64,000 bases of DNA from Mantis religiosa (GCA_030765055.1 CM060947.1:101750381-101814380); one strand, 5' to 3'; counted from the first letter of the stretch, positions 24,446 through 40,751 are shown. Notes: a model not told the origin generated them from the sequence alone. Numbers and translations: made by a program.

Positions 24446-26093
24446 ATGAGTGTTTTCCTTCGGCATCATTTCATTTTTTATGGTAGTAACACTAATTCAG
24501 TGGAACATGGACAGTTTCCGAACACAGAATATCTACAATTGTTGTTAAATAAACACCTGCATGGAATTGCCTGTTTACAAGAAATTAACTTTGGGGATGA
24601 TTTTGTTGTGAATATAAAACAATTTAGTGCATATAATAAAAATCTAATGAGTGCAAAACGCTACCTTTGTTAAAAGAAATATTTAGTATCAAGAACTGCT
24701 ATTAAATACCAACTTAGAAGCAGTTGCACTGTTGTTGCACCTGCCACAGCCAATGTGCATGTGCAACTAGTAGCCCATTCGACATTGATGATATGAGGAT
24801 TGGTAGGGGACTTCAACGGCCACAACAGTTTACGGGGTAGTCAAAAAAAAAAAAAAAACAGATGCAAGGGGAAAAGACATGGAGAATATATTGAACGAAT
24901 TCAATCTAGTTTTACTTCGTTCTACTACACCAACATGCTTTGATTTAGGCTACAGAACATTTAGTAGTATCACTTAACTATTTGTACACCTGACATAGCC
25001 ACAGTTTTCGACTGGTCCGTATATTCAACTCTGCAAGGAAGCGATCATCTCCCTATAGTAATTAGTGATAAGAAAACTCCTAACTCTCCGAAAACACCTT
25101 GCTTGAAATGGAATCTAAAAAGAGCAGATTGGGGAAATTTTACAAAAACTGTGGATGATCTTATGATTGACATCACTCCAATAAATAGGTTTACTTCGAA
25201 GTAAATCGGTGATATTGTCCAAGACTTAAAGGAGGTAATAGTCCAATCTGCAGACCAGAACCATCCCTAAAATGGCTCAGCGCCCCATCAAGAAAACAGT
25301 AACATGGTGCAATGATTTGTGTAGAGGAATTGTCGGAAACAAGAAAGAGCATTATATCTCACCTAGGCTTGAAAACAAAATTAATTTTCAGAAACATCGG
25401 GCCATAGCAAGGACAAAAATCACCTTGGTTAACATTTGTCTTCTCCTTAACCTTGTAAGCTTCACAGAGAGTGATGTGAAATAAAATACAAAGAACAAGC
25501 GGCAAGTACAATAACTTCAGTATGGAGTTTTTAAGAAACCCTGCTGTAATTTAATCCTAGATCAATCCGAAGATATAGCCGATAAACTAGCAAGAAAATT
25601 TTCAGAAATCATCAGTAACACAATGAGCCTGAATTCCTCCACATGAAAAGAACTATAGGACCCATAAAACTAAAGGAAACTGCGACCGACATGAACTACA
25701 CATATAATGATGACATACAATTACAGGAACTTATGACGGAACTAAAAAGTGAGGTAATTCTAGTCCCGGCCCAGACTCCATTTCATTGGAGTTTTTAAAA
25801 CACCTCCGGTTAAAGCTCTAAATTATCTCTTGGCAATTTTTAACCACATGTGGATTTCAAAGGTATTTCCCGACCAGTGGCGTTGTGCTTTGTTAGTTCC
25901 TATACTTAAATCTGGAAAGGACAGCTCGATTCCGGAAGATTATTGTCTTCCTGCTTTGACGAATACACTATGCAAGCTGATGGAGAAAATTAACAATAGA
26001 TTACGCTGGTACCTTGAATATATCAACTTTTTCAGCGATGCACAAAGTGGTTTTCGTAAAACTCGTTCAACTACAGATATGTTGATAAGTCTA
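24446..26093 (+). pseudogene. LINE ORF2, endonuclease and first part of reverse transcriptase
   Basis: Opens with 'NKHLHGIACLQEINF' (the LQE motif with the catalytic Glu of the apurinic-type endonuclease), then, after a stop at about 24671, 'GDFNGHNSLRGS' (24800 on) and 'LQGSDHLPIVIS' (about 25035), the GDFN and SDHLPI signatures of the domain. A conserved linker follows ('WCNDLCR', 25309). The reverse transcriptase begins near 25780 and is open from 25830: 'ISKVFPDQWRCALLVPILK', 'LPALTNTLCKLMEKI' and 'FSDAQSGFRKTRSTTDML', the usual order of finger and palm motifs. It ends abruptly at 26093 where a DNA transposon is inserted. A 16-base A run at 24842-24858 is one of several frame-breaking changes. 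Confidence 0.8.
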
Positions 26094-26492
26094 ATCCTTG
26101 TTTCACATAAGCTTGCCCCGTATCTCTTAACGGTCACTTATCACCTTTCATTGGCTGCTATTGCAGTATAGATTGTTGTGCGGTAAAAATTAGTTCGTTA
26201 TTTAACATGGTGATATATCTTTATATGTTGGAAGAGAATTGTCAAATTTATAGTTTCGTAAAGGTTTTAATTAAATATATTACGCAACAAAGTTGATTTA
26301 TCTGAAATGTATGTTAATTATTAAACGGAGTAAAGAGGAGGTTCCCTTCCTCTCAAGCACATGACACGATAGCACGTGAGTTAGCGGTAGTGATGAAATA
26401 TTTGTTTGTATGAATTTTATCACTGACCTTGTTTTGAACTGGATTAGTCACATATCGCTATTCGAAGGTGTGTTCTGCCGAGTGCAAGAGCT

Positions 26493-26495
<3 letters not shown>

Positions 26496-26562
<67 letters not shown>
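26496..26562. repeat. (TA)n microsatellite inside the transposon
   Basis: About 33 TA units, directly upstream of the transposase remnant. Confidence 0.95.
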
Positions 26563-26569
26563 GGCAGAG

Positions 26570-26900
26570 TCTACCGCCAGCATCGCAAGGGAAAGCATTT
26601 ACAAAGCGGCGAAAAAAGAATTGTGGTGCATGTGTTTAATGCACTCATAGAGAAGAATCCGTCTTTGTCAGTGAGAGAAGTCGAACAGCTGTGCTCTGAA
26701 CTTACAGGTGTGTTAGATACGTAGGAACATCGCGACATGAAATTGAGACAACAGGAAAAGTTACCACTCTCGGGGTGATATTGCTGTGTGACGAAGACGT
26801 TATTTAAGGACAATCAGATTGTACCGGGATACAAATCGCAACCTATACCACATTGACGAGACTTGGGTGAATGAAGGACACACAAGTATGGCTTGACACA
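26570..26900 (+). pseudogene. Tc1/mariner-type DDE transposase remnant
   Basis: The frame at 26572-26724 reads 'GEKRIVVHVFNALIEKNPSL' followed by 'SVREVEQLCSELTGV', a helix-turn-helix DNA-binding start that I associate with a DDE transposase family common in arthropods. At about 26849-26880 'HIDETWVNEGHT' in another frame corresponds to the 'YLDETW' block carrying the first catalytic Asp. Everything between and the second half of the catalytic domain are missing or unreadable, so this is an internally deleted copy. The remnant at 30.7-31.5 kb shares the 'YLDET' block and the same domain order. Confidence 0.65.
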
Positions 26901-27269
26901 ACTTTTAAGACTGAAAGACAAGCATTTTTGCAAGGTATGTGTGCTGGTTTTAAAAATTCCCAGTAGAAAAGGCCGAAGGCCTTTCATTATGAACTTGTTT
27001 TTTCATTCAGTTGCTCATTCATTCAGTTTCAACTTGCTCAGTTTCATTATAAACCTCATTATTTTTACATGCCTTCATATTCTTATTTGTATGATTTTAT
27101 CTATCTTCCTGGAAATTATTAGGTATGACGTTTACTGCAGGTTTAAATGTGACGGGAAGGCACCGCCTATGGCCTATGGCGCGAAAGCATTAGCCAATTA
27201 GGATGAGGGGGAAGGTAGTTGCACGCGGACTGATACATGTCAGCGGGGCAAGGATATATGAAACAGAGA

Positions 27270-30690
<3,421 letters not shown>

Positions 30691-30699
30691 GAGACCGTG

Positions 30700-31545
<846 letters not shown>

Positions 31546-32520
31546 GACTTTACAAGCACAGAGATCCACCAGTAGCGCGTGTGACTTCATTCGAAAGGAC
31601 GATGTTGTAATGATTCTATTTTAACGACCGAATATTCCTGGCGTATTAATTTTTCGGGGTTTCCACTGGTCATGCTAGGAAGATCAGCTACATCCTCGAA
31701 TTTCTTGTCTCTTTATTTAGTTTCACTTCAACCAACATCTCCTTGGCGTTTGCAAGTGTCAACGTTTCATGACAGTGAAGAAAATTACTCTCTGTGCTTC
31801 TGTTCCCAGCTGGGGCGGTCTCAGGTTCATGAGCTCTCCTTTAGCATATGCAAATTTATAGAGCGGGAAGAGGGGAAGTCCACTCTACCAGACGCCGCCG
31901 GGATGCTTCAAGCCACAAATAGCAGGAGTCCTGACCATTGCTTCCTCTCGCCTCACCTTTTCCTTCCCTCCTGGGAAACAACCTTGTAGGCCACAAATAC
32001 AAAGACCACATGAGCCGCCGGAAGTAGTCCACCACTAACATCCTTGACTTACCTTAGTATTCATACTAATAGTTTTCTTCCATTCATGTTATATTATTCA
32101 TCATGTACTTTTAGTTCGGAATGATTATAATTTATACAATAGCTTCAGTTTGTTGAAACTCTTTTGATGTCAAATTGGGTTCACCTGTTTTCACCTATTT
32201 CTGCAATTTCTATTATTTTATATTTTAAACATTGTTCTCCCTTATTATGAGTGGTTCTTTCTATTGTGTTTTAAAATTTAATCCCTGGTCTTTCGTTTCT
32301 TAATTTCCCTTTTCCCTTCTAATCCCACCGCTTTTGTTTGCTTGAGTTTACTTTGCTCCATCTTTCTATAGAAACGCCTAAACCACTTAAGTTGGTTCTA
32401 TTCTATAACTTCAATTATTGATTTAATTAATTTTATCTCTTCTCTTATTCTTTCAATTCTAATATTGCCCCTTCTAGCCTTTTCCATAATTCTTCTTAGG
32501 CATTTATTCTTGTTCAGAAA
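31546..32520. other. No gene seen
   Basis: Mixed sequence. Overlapping opposite frames at 31672-31989 and 31856-32041 in a GC-richer patch are unsupported. Confidence 0.4.
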
Positions 32521-33110
32521 ATGGAGAGTCCTGACGAGCCCTTTAAAATCAAAGCTGGTTGTGTTCACTCTCAAGAGACAATGTTTCAACAGGTATCAAT
32601 GAATGGAGTTCGAATTCCTGTAGATCAGTCAGTTAGATATCTTGGCTTAACTTTGGGTTCGAAATCAACGTGGAACCAACACATATCTGAAATTACCAAG
32701 AGCTGCAGACATCGCATTAGACAATTAAAACATCCCATTCCACAAAACTCCCCATTAGCTATGCAATATAATAGAATGATCTACACGTCATTAATTAGAC
32801 CTATATGGCAGTATGTATGTTCCATATGGGTTTCTGCTGCATATTCTAAAATACGAAAAATACAGGTTATCCAAAACAGATATCTCGGACTGATGACTGG
32901 TGCACCTTGGTATGTTGAAACAGCGTGCTGCATGATGACTTAAGAATTCCGGAGGTCAGTGAAGACTGCTCCGCAAGAGCTATAGTAGACTACAGAGCAC
33001 CTTCAATAAACATCGGAATCATCTAATTCCACGAATTCCAGCTAATTATCCTCCAAATCCTGCAATGACAAAACTGAAAAGGAAAAGACACACCAACCTA
33101 ACACTTTGAA
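32521..33110 (+). pseudogene. LINE reverse transcriptase, C-terminal part (Jockey/I-like)
   Basis: Open for 140 codons: 'VRYLGLTLGSKSTWNQHISE' is the RYLG motif after the catalytic palm, followed by 'MIYTSLIRPIWQYVCSIW' and 'IRKIQVIQNRYLGLMTGAPW', the standard C-terminal layout of Jockey/I-group ORF2 proteins. A frameshift near 32930 continues as 'DDLRIPEVSEDCSARAI' for about 50 more codons before decay. The catalytic core is absent, so the copy is 5'-truncated near 32510. Fragments like this can be read as short host proteins by gene predictors. Confidence 0.8.
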
Positions 33111-33938
33111 AGTCATATTTCCATCGGAACTTCAGGACCATCGCTGGATGGCCTCCTGAGTACATGTTTCAAATTATTGTTACTGTGCTTCGTATTTTCA
33201 AAACTGCAGTGTGTTTATTATTCAGCAAAGTTTACTTGAATTTTAAAAAAATATCCTTGCTGCTGCTACTGTTGTGTTTATTCAAAAAGCTGTTAGTTAC
33301 AAGAAACAATTCATAAACGGTTTTAATATTTCCCATACGGTCAAAACCCTTTGGAAAACGTTGTATCACTGTGCGGCGCGTAGGTCCATTTACTAGCTAG
33401 CAGCACCCAGCGGGCGCTATCTCCAAGATAATAATGGCGAGCGAGCGGACATGCAGCTTTTTCCATGGACTCCGAAACACCGTTTAAATGTTTAACCGTG
33501 GTAACTGATAAAAGAATGCGCCGTTGCGATGAAAAGAAGAAATTTCGCAAATATTGTGGAAAAGTACAGCAATGTTGGAAGGACCTCTGTGGGCGAAGAA
33601 GTAAACTACCTGAGACAGTTAAGTGTGCAATATAACCGTGTTTCTTCGGTCTAAGAAAGAAATTATTCTTTTCAGGAAAGAATGTACGTAATTGCTCCTT
33701 TTCAGGCATTTTGTAATTTTTTTAAGTTTGGTTGAGATATATTTCTGACAAGTGTGCATTGATATTGCTCAAGAAACTTCTGCAATAAGAAAATATTGGC
33801 TTTCTTGCATCCATAATCCTCTTTGTTAAGGTGTTCACTTAATCAGTGTTAATCAGTGCTGCAAACGAGAAAAAATAAATACCACTACAAGGTTGAGCAA
33901 AGCGGACTATGGTAAGGTGAAGGATTTACCTTTATTTT
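33111..33938. other. No gene seen
   Basis: An antisense 122-codon frame at 33341-33709 lies here; it has no recognisable domain and is not supported as a gene. Confidence 0.4.
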
Positions 33939-34010
33939 ATTTACTTCATCCAAATTTAAGTCATATCGTACGATGTATGAAATGGGGAAATTGATGCTCA
34001 AATGAGCTCA
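33939..34010 (-). mobile_element. SINE-A 3' fragment
   Basis: Only the last 70 bases of the family ('taagtcatatcgtacgatg', 'gatgctcaaatgagctca'), antisense; 5'-truncated. Confidence 0.75.
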
Positions 34011-34776
34011 CAAAAATGGAGAACGCTACGACGAAATCTGTGGGAGCGCTGTAGAAAAGAAACATTTTACATTTAAATGTGTGTAGTAATATGAAGATAT
34101 GAATATACAAGTTTAGAAATGTGTTATTTTGTTGTTATGATTACATTATATACTGAAATTGAATGTTCTATCATTTTTCTTTCCATTCTGAATCGTCCGT
34201 TATGCCAAACCCTATTCATCTTTCAATTGTAGGCATTTAGGATTCTGTTTCGGAATAAAATGAAAGCGGAAGTATACAAAAAATTCTTCATAAATAAACT
34301 TAGTATTTAACATAATATAGAATGTCCAGGCTTCAGTATAAGGTAAAAGGTTTCATATTTACTTGACAAATAGGGCTTTTGTGAAATATTTTCAAAATAT
34401 TGATCCGATTCACCCTTGCTTACCTTATGACTTTTCTACTAAACAATATTTTAATCTAATTTGTTAATTATGATTTCAAAAGAAAAAAAGCATTAAAATA
34501 ATTGCATTCAAAAGATGAGTGGAAAGTATTTTCTGCAAAATTTCGGTCGCATTATTGGGAAATGCCTAAATGAAATTTCAAGTTATCAAGTTCGTGTTTA
34601 TCCTTTGTTTATCCTCTGGTTTTAGTGTACACAACCAAATAAATTATTCTAGTTGTACTTCTTATTAAGTAGATCAGAGTTTCATGTGTTATTGTGTGGC
34701 GTGCAGTACTTTCTCCATCTACCATATATAAGTAGTGAGAAAGGGGAAATAAGAATTAGATAAGTCTACACTTAGG
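34011..34776. other. No gene seen
   Basis: AT-rich; nothing recognised. Confidence 0.5.
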
Positions 34777-35071
34777 ACCACCCTGTAGCTCAGTCAGTGG
34801 AGCTGAGAGTCTGCGCGAGGGCTCCCGGGTTCGATTCCCGGCTGTAGGTGAGGATTGTTCTCCAATAAAAATGATTCCCTATCTTTGCCAGAGTCTGGAA
34901 GTATGAACGAGAGTGCGAATGTGTGTGTGTAATCCAATGATTAAAAGCTCCAGAGTACCGGCAACCCAACGTATACTGGTGAACACCATAGCAAATAGGC
35001 GGTATGTTCCAAAGGAGAACGGCCGCCAATATGACCATTGCATTTAAAGGATAAGTGGAACAACAAAAAAA
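34777..35071 (+). mobile_element. SINE-C copy
   Basis: Head 'ctgtagctcagtcagtgga' with A box, perfect T arm/B box 'ccgggttcgattcccgg' (about 34826-34842), then the body shared with 11775-12039 ('gttccaaaggagaacggcc' at 35007-35025) and an A-rich end near 35065. The outer acceptor arms do not pair, so this is not a tRNA gene. Confidence 0.85.
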
Positions 35072-35283
35072 GTGTACATTTACGCGATGCACATTCATAT
35101 GAATGCGAGCAAAACGCAAATAGTGTAACTCCAAAAATGATAAAAGTTCACGTCTAGGTGTAGATGTTGGTCGACCAATCCACTGAGGATCATATTTGAT
35201 TTAAACAAAGATCACATTTTGTTGGCTAAAACCGAACAACATCCTGAATAGAATAAGTAATCCTAATAAACATTTAGAAGTTG

Positions 35284-35485
35284 TCCTTCTTCATGGTTTG
35301 GGCTTCAGCCCGTTCCGCTCCAAATTGTCAATGTCACCATTGTTTCTTGGGTGTTCCTGGTTTCCTTCTATCTTGTGGCTCATAATTTATAGCTATTTTC
35401 GGTATCCTATTTATTTGACGTTCTAAGTGCAACTCCCATTCTTTTATTTTCCCGTTATTTAGTTCCTCTACTCTAGTTTGGAAAC
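35284..35485 (-). mobile_element. LINE 3' end, antisense (same family as 35.5-36.5 kb)
   Basis: On the minus strand it reads 'ERQINRIPKIAINYEPQDRR', then 'KPGTPKKQW', ending 'cccaaaccatgaagaag' at 35284. The plus-strand neighbour ends 'cccaaaccatgga' and then AAGAAG repeats, so these are two 5'-truncated copies of one family joined 5' to 5'. Confidence 0.7.
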
Positions 35486-36512
35486 ACATATCGCATTCAT
35501 TGACCTGTAAAAGGCTTTTTAAGGAATAAATAGATCAAAACTGTGGCAAACATTCGAAAGTAAGGGTTACCCACCACAATAATAATAAAAGTCATATACA
35601 CAAATACAACTATAAGAATTGACACTGGGGATAGGTTAACAGAACAAATTTCTACCAATACTGGACTAAGACAAGGGTGTAGCTTATCACCTACTCTTTT
35701 AGTATATATATATGGACGATATTATAAATGAATGGAAGATTTTAGTAGACCCAGGAATCAAATAAAAGAAAATATTTATATTAATACCCTGCTGTTTGCG
35801 GATGGCCAAATATTGATTCATCGGAATGAAAATCAACTGCAAAAATCAATGTATATTCTAAATAATATAGTACAAAAGTATAATTTTAAAATATTAGAAT
35901 AAAAACAAAAATTATTGCTTTTAAATGAAATTATAATGTAAGATCAAAAATTGTTTTAGGAAATAGGATTTTAGAACAAATATCGAGTTTTAAATATTTA
36001 GGATGTAACATAAGTTTCAGAAACAATGCTGATATAGAAGTAAAAGTAAACAAATTCCGAGCAATATGTGGGACAATCCAAAGAATTTTTAAAAACAGAG
36101 TGAGAAGGGATACAAAAATGAAAATGTATAAGGTAAAGGCTATTCCAACTTTACTATATGGAAGCGAAACCTGGGTGCCAACACAAAAGGATTTAAATAA
36201 AATACAGACTGCAGAAATGCAAGTTTTAAGAAGTGTTAAAGGTTGTACAATATTGGACAAAATAAGAAATGAGGATATTAGAAAGGAATTAGTAATCGAA
36301 CCAATCCATGACAAAATATCAGAAATAACGCAACAATGGCATGAACATATATTAAGAATGGAGGATGGAAGATATCCAAATGCAGTACTAAACTATAATC
36401 CAAAAGGAAGAAGAGACAGGACGACCCAGGAAACGCTGGAGAGATCTATGAAGCAGGAACGGGCGATATGCCCAAACCATGGAGTGAAGAACAAGAAGAA
36501 GAACAAGCTTGA
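35486..36512 (+). pseudogene. LINE reverse transcriptase, 5'-truncated
   Basis: Starts in palm motif A ('AFIDL.KAF' at about 35494, with stops) and continues through 'LLFADGQILIHRNENQL' (35790 on; FADG in place of the catalytic FADD/YADD, so the second Asp is lost), 'ISSFKYLGCNISF' (about 35975) and a C-terminal open frame at 36100-36558: 'YKVKAIPTLLYGSETW', 'TAEMQVLRSVKGCTI', 'WHEHILRMEDGRYP'. The element ends in an AAGAAG tail near 36509. The last 150 codons are still open, which suggests a younger age than the fragment at 4.2-4.6 kb. Confidence 0.8.
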
Positions 36513-36559
36513 AGCCAATTACTTAAGAATTTATATACCAGCTATAAAATATAAATAGA

Positions 36560-38180
36560 CCTTATTTCAGATAAATTAAACGTAATAAATTTAAAAACAA
36601 GATAATTATAGGATCGCAATACTAGTTTGAAATCAATCAAGTATAAAACCGAAGCTTCATCAGAATATTGCTAAATGACACTAAAGAGCTGCGCAATTTT
36701 CAGAGCAATCATGTAAATGCCGAAATGTGTGAGTGCTGCCATATACCACGGGGAGCACCGCAGGTATTTATTACTGTAATGCCAAAACCTTTCGGTACAA
36801 GGTGAATCGGTAACCAGATACAAGTCTAGATACAAGTGCCAATGCTGATGAAAGCATGTGTTTTAGCTGATGAAATCGATATCTCGTTTTCTAACTTGTG
36901 CTGCTGCCTTGAGTTTTATTAGCTAATATTTAGCAGGAGGTCTTGGTATCTAATGGAAGCATATCAAGTTCCTCTGTAGGTTACTAGCAGTCCAGTTTTT
37001 CCGAAGTAACTTTTACTGTAAATGACTATTAAAGCCTTGAGTTAATTAGCGAGTGCGGAGAATATATATGAAACCCTTTAAACCAAATAAAGAATGAGAG
37101 AGATGGCGATAGTTACATTTCGACAGTTATATATTTCACTGATTTATAACAGATTTTTTTGAAACATAAAAGAAGCCGCACTGCCACGCACTGTATTTCG
37201 CAGATGAGACAAATCCAGGCTCCCTCAGGATAGAATGCACACCCGGTTTCCGAAATCAGCCACAAAAGTGGTACTGTATCGCAAGTACTGTGTTTGGTAC
37301 ACGAAAGATGCTTCATGCATTTGAGATAAACATTTTTGTATCTTATGAAATTATCTAAAATACATGCTTACGTTTGCAAGTTGTATACGTAAGCAGATGG
37401 TCATCGATTTAAACCTCTTCGTAGTGAGAATGTAACCAAGATATTTAATAACGTTATCTCTTGTTAGAAGTAGCACGTGGTATCACTACTCCGCACGTAT
37501 AACCTATTTGTGACATATTATTGAACTAAAAACACTACAGTCACCTAGAAACAACTCTTGTGAAGAAAGACTGTCATTCACAATAATTGTCATCAGTCAT
37601 GAAATAAATATGACTGAGTGGTTAGATGAAAGCAAATGTCTAAAACAGTGTGCTTATGAATATATGTCAAGAAAAGGCATTATGATAGCATGAAAACAGT
37701 CTTGTAAAGCTACAAAAAACAGATAAATTCAATTGAGATGTAACAGCCTAAATATTTTCGTTTATTACAGAATAAATGTATCATTGAATCTCTGTTGGTG
37801 TGAAAATTGAATACAATAGCGAGCTCTGTTAGATAAGGCACACAGAATAAATAACCAAATAATAACTGCAGCATAAATTCGTTTATGGCAGGTACAATAA
37901 ATGAATTAATTAATTAATGAATGCATGAATGAATGAATAATCTACAAATTATAAAGCATTTCTCCTTCTGGAGTATGGGGAATTTGAGTAGTGCCTTCAG
38001 AAGTATATAAAGAAGTGTGAAACAATCCATTTAAGGATGATAACTATATTACTGGTAACCTGTTAATTATCTTTATTGTATTAAAGCCATACATAGTCAT
38101 AGGTGTCATCAAGATTACCATTAGGCATATTAAATAAGAATATTAACTCTCCTAATACCATTACTTATAACGATACTTTA
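36560..38180. other. No gene seen; short ATTA/ATGA repeat
   Basis: AT-rich. A small (AATT/AATG)n repeat at about 37903-37940. Nothing else recognised. Confidence 0.5.
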
Positions 38181-38186
38181 TTATTA

Positions 38187-38809
<623 letters not shown>

Positions 38810-39051
38810 AATTTTTAATGATATTAATAGGTGGGGAAGCATTGTAACGCATAACTCAATTGGAGACGCTTATAAACTGAATAAGGAAAAGAAACTATAG
38901 TTCATCTTTGCCTGGAAAGGAACACACACAGTGTCACTTTGGTAAGATATAGTTCTACCCTTCTAGTGTGTGTAATGAAAATGTTTCGACATTCTTATGT
39001 TTACACATTTATAATATTAAGAGTCCTCTGATTGACAAAAACTTATAAACA

Positions 39052-39053
<2 letters not shown>

Positions 39054-39089
<36 letters not shown>
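39054..39089. repeat. T36 run
   Basis: 36 T residues, about 120 bases upstream of the PLE; it could be the poly(A) tail of an antisense retroposed copy. Confidence 0.9.
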
Positions 39090-39090
<1 letters not shown>

Positions 39091-39255
39091 TTAGTAATAA
39101 TACGGTGTTGGTGTTGGCGAAGCTGCGTAACCTAAACCTGCAATATTGCTAGAAAAGGAGTAAAAACTGCAAGAATTAAATTTGACCTGAAGCTTTCCTG
39201 GCGACGAATACGCTCACTTTCTTCTCGGGCAGCCAGCCAGGTGAAAAGATGATTA

Positions 39256-39301
39256 GATATCAACGTTTCGGGAGTGTACATCTCTCCCATCATCAGGATA
39301 T
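39256..39301 (-). ncRNA. Hammerhead-ribozyme-like motif, left arm
   Basis: Same motif as at 39827-39872, on the minus strand: CTGATGA, a 5-bp helix II (GGGAG/CTCCC), then GAAACGTT and a helix I strand GATAT. One loop base differs from the right arm. Confidence 0.55.
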
Positions 39302-39318
39302 TTATAAAATATCTCTGA

Positions 39319-39660
39319 ATGTGGGACACCGTTATAGGACAAACCGGAAGGACCATCGCTACTAGAATAGTCGAACATGAACGCAGCATTCGTTTAATGC
39401 AACCTGAGAAGTCTGGGCTGGCAGAGCATTGTTTTGATAACGACCATAGAGCCAATTTTCGGGAGACGACCATGTTGGCAAAATGCAACTGTTACTGGTG
39501 GCGGGGAATTGAGGAAACTTTGGCGATTTCCTCTGAAAGGAGCACGCTTAATCGTGATGCTGGATTTCAGTTCAGCTCCTCTTGGAAACTGGCCTTAAAA
39601 TTGGAAATCCGTCGAAATAAGAAGCAAATATCAATACAGCTTGATAATCAATTTAAGTAG
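39319..39660 (+). pseudogene. PLE GIY-YIG endonuclease C-terminal fragment
   Basis: The frame contains 'VIGQTGRTIATRIVEHERS' (39331 on), matching the second GIY-YIG half-motif (YIG) and the following conserved Arg of PLE endonucleases, then 'QPEKSGLAEHCFDNDH' and, after a divergent stretch, 'SSERSTLNRDAGFQFSSSW', the 'E....N.R...' end typical of these proteins. The expected 'EC...VY' lead lies just upstream in another frame ('SEC' at 39312), so a frameshift is present. The reverse transcriptase that should precede it is missing: the left inverted repeat abuts at 39310, meaning the insertion was 5'-truncated. The role in an active PLE is to nick target DNA for reverse transcription. Confidence 0.82.
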
Positions 39661-39826
39661 TTACGTTTCTTTGACACAATTTTCTATACTCACGCCATCT
39701 CCTGACCTGGCATTTCATTTACTGAAAACAGTCTTTTGTTCATTAATGCGAATTTTTATATTGTTTTGTATTTGTTTATAGTTGTGTTATATCCATTATT
39801 TCATTTTTTGTTATAACATTTTATAA

Positions 39827-39872
39827 ATATCCTGATGATGGGAGAGATGCACACTCCCGAAACGTTGATATC
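39827..39872 (+). ncRNA. Hammerhead-ribozyme-like motif, right arm
   Basis: Core pieces in order: helix I strand ATATC (39827-39831), CTGATGA (39832-39838), one extra T, helix II GGGAG/CTCCC (39840-39844 with 39854-39858, 9-base loop), GAAA (39859-39862), then CGTT, and GATAT (39867-39871) complementary to ATATC. The stretch ACGT after GAA is self-complementary, so helix III could form only between two molecules, as described for dimeric hammerheads of PLEs. The expected cut would follow T39866. The extra T before helix II departs from the textbook core. Confidence 0.6.
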
Positions 39873-39915
39873 TAATCATCTTTTCACCTGGCTGGCTGCC
39901 CGAGAAGAAAGTGAG

Positions 39916-40519
39916 AATTAAATTTATTTGATTAATTTTTTGTCTCTGATTATAGGATATACAGGATCCACGGAAACGCAATTAAATGCATTATTCCGCT
40001 TCTCAATAATTCTGTCATTATGAACAATTGAAATTTTTCACTAGCATAGTAATGCAAAGAGTTGCAAAATACGTTGTACTGTTACACAACCACCAACAAA
40101 ACGGTCTTTTAAAGTTCAATTTAAGCATCTGATTTAGTTCATGCCAAATCTAATCCCATTTTCTTCCAAATTACTTATTATTTTTCGTTCATATTCAAAT
40201 GGCCTTAGGTTGCCAAAACTAGCATGAAAGTCAAAAGTTGTGAAAACAAATGAACGGTATGTGCCATCAAATAATTGTTCTTTTAAAACTCTGTTCAAAT
40301 ATAGAGGTTTCATTTGAAATCCTAACAAGGGACAATTAACTTGGTTTTAAACTTTTAAACTCATTTTTAAGACAGCTAAGATTGAATTGCTATCTACTGC
40401 AAATTTTAAATCGTTATTCATCGCAGCGAGAACGGAAAATACACAAATAATAAAGAAGGGCAATAAATGGGGATGGTTAAAATTAACTGTTTCACTCGTC
40501 ATTTTAAGGATGCGCGTTT
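39916..40519. other. No gene seen
   Basis: AT-rich; a 64-codon antisense frame (40134-40328) is unsupported. Confidence 0.45.
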
Positions 40520-40751
40520 ATTTTTTATTTTTAATTTACATCCTACAATGTTGTCATATCGGACGATGAATGAAATGGTGCTCAAATGTGCCCAGGGTCC
40601 ATAGAGCTTAGAGCTGCTCGACATTCGTATTTCAGCATAAGGGAAAACCTGGAAAGAACCTTATTCAGATAACTCACCCTGACCGAGATTCGAACTCGGG
40701 ACCTCTTGAACGTGAGGCAGACATGCTAACATCTACGCTACCAAGGCAGGC
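40520..40751 (-). mobile_element. SINE-A copy with target duplication
   Basis: Antisense, near full length: 'gtcatatcggacgatgaat', body, perfect B box/T arm 'ccgagattcgaactcggga' (40683-40701), head 'ctaccaaggcaggc' to 40751. 'tgcgcgttt' occurs on both sides (40511-40519 and 40753-40761), the expected target-site duplication. Confidence 0.9.

Larger units (their letters stand above)
26094..27269 (+). mobile_element. TA-flanked DNA transposon inserted in the LINE
   Basis: 27-base terminal inverted repeats: 'atccttgtttcacataag' then 'cttgccccg' at 26094-26120, and the reverse complement of the right end (27243-27269) reads 'atctctgtttcatatatc' then 'cttgccccg', about 22 of 27 identical. TA flanks both sides (26092-26093 and 27270-27271). 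Removing the element and one TA rejoins the LINE reading frame as '...LISLESEIQ...', so the borders are certain to the base. Inside are transposase remnants at 26570-26730 and about 26840-26900. The rest, including 26960-27230, has no visible coding. Confidence 0.88.
39213..39915 (+). mobile_element. Penelope-like element (PLE) remnant with 98-bp inverted repeats
   Basis: Inverted repeats of 98 bases at 39213-39310 and 39818-39915 differ at one position (a T/C in 'gagatgYacac'). Between them is the GIY-YIG endonuclease end of a PLE protein. PLEs characteristically carry pseudo-LTRs, one of which may be inverted at the 5' side after a truncated insertion, which is exactly this picture. Each repeat contains a hammerhead-like core. 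The left arm extends further (to about 39132 on the minus strand) with sequence not shared by the right arm. Confidence 0.82.

Noticed and set aside
34777..34850. tRNA gene with perfect T arm
   Set aside because: Acceptor arms do not pair and the same head-body unit recurs at 11775-12039 with a target duplication.
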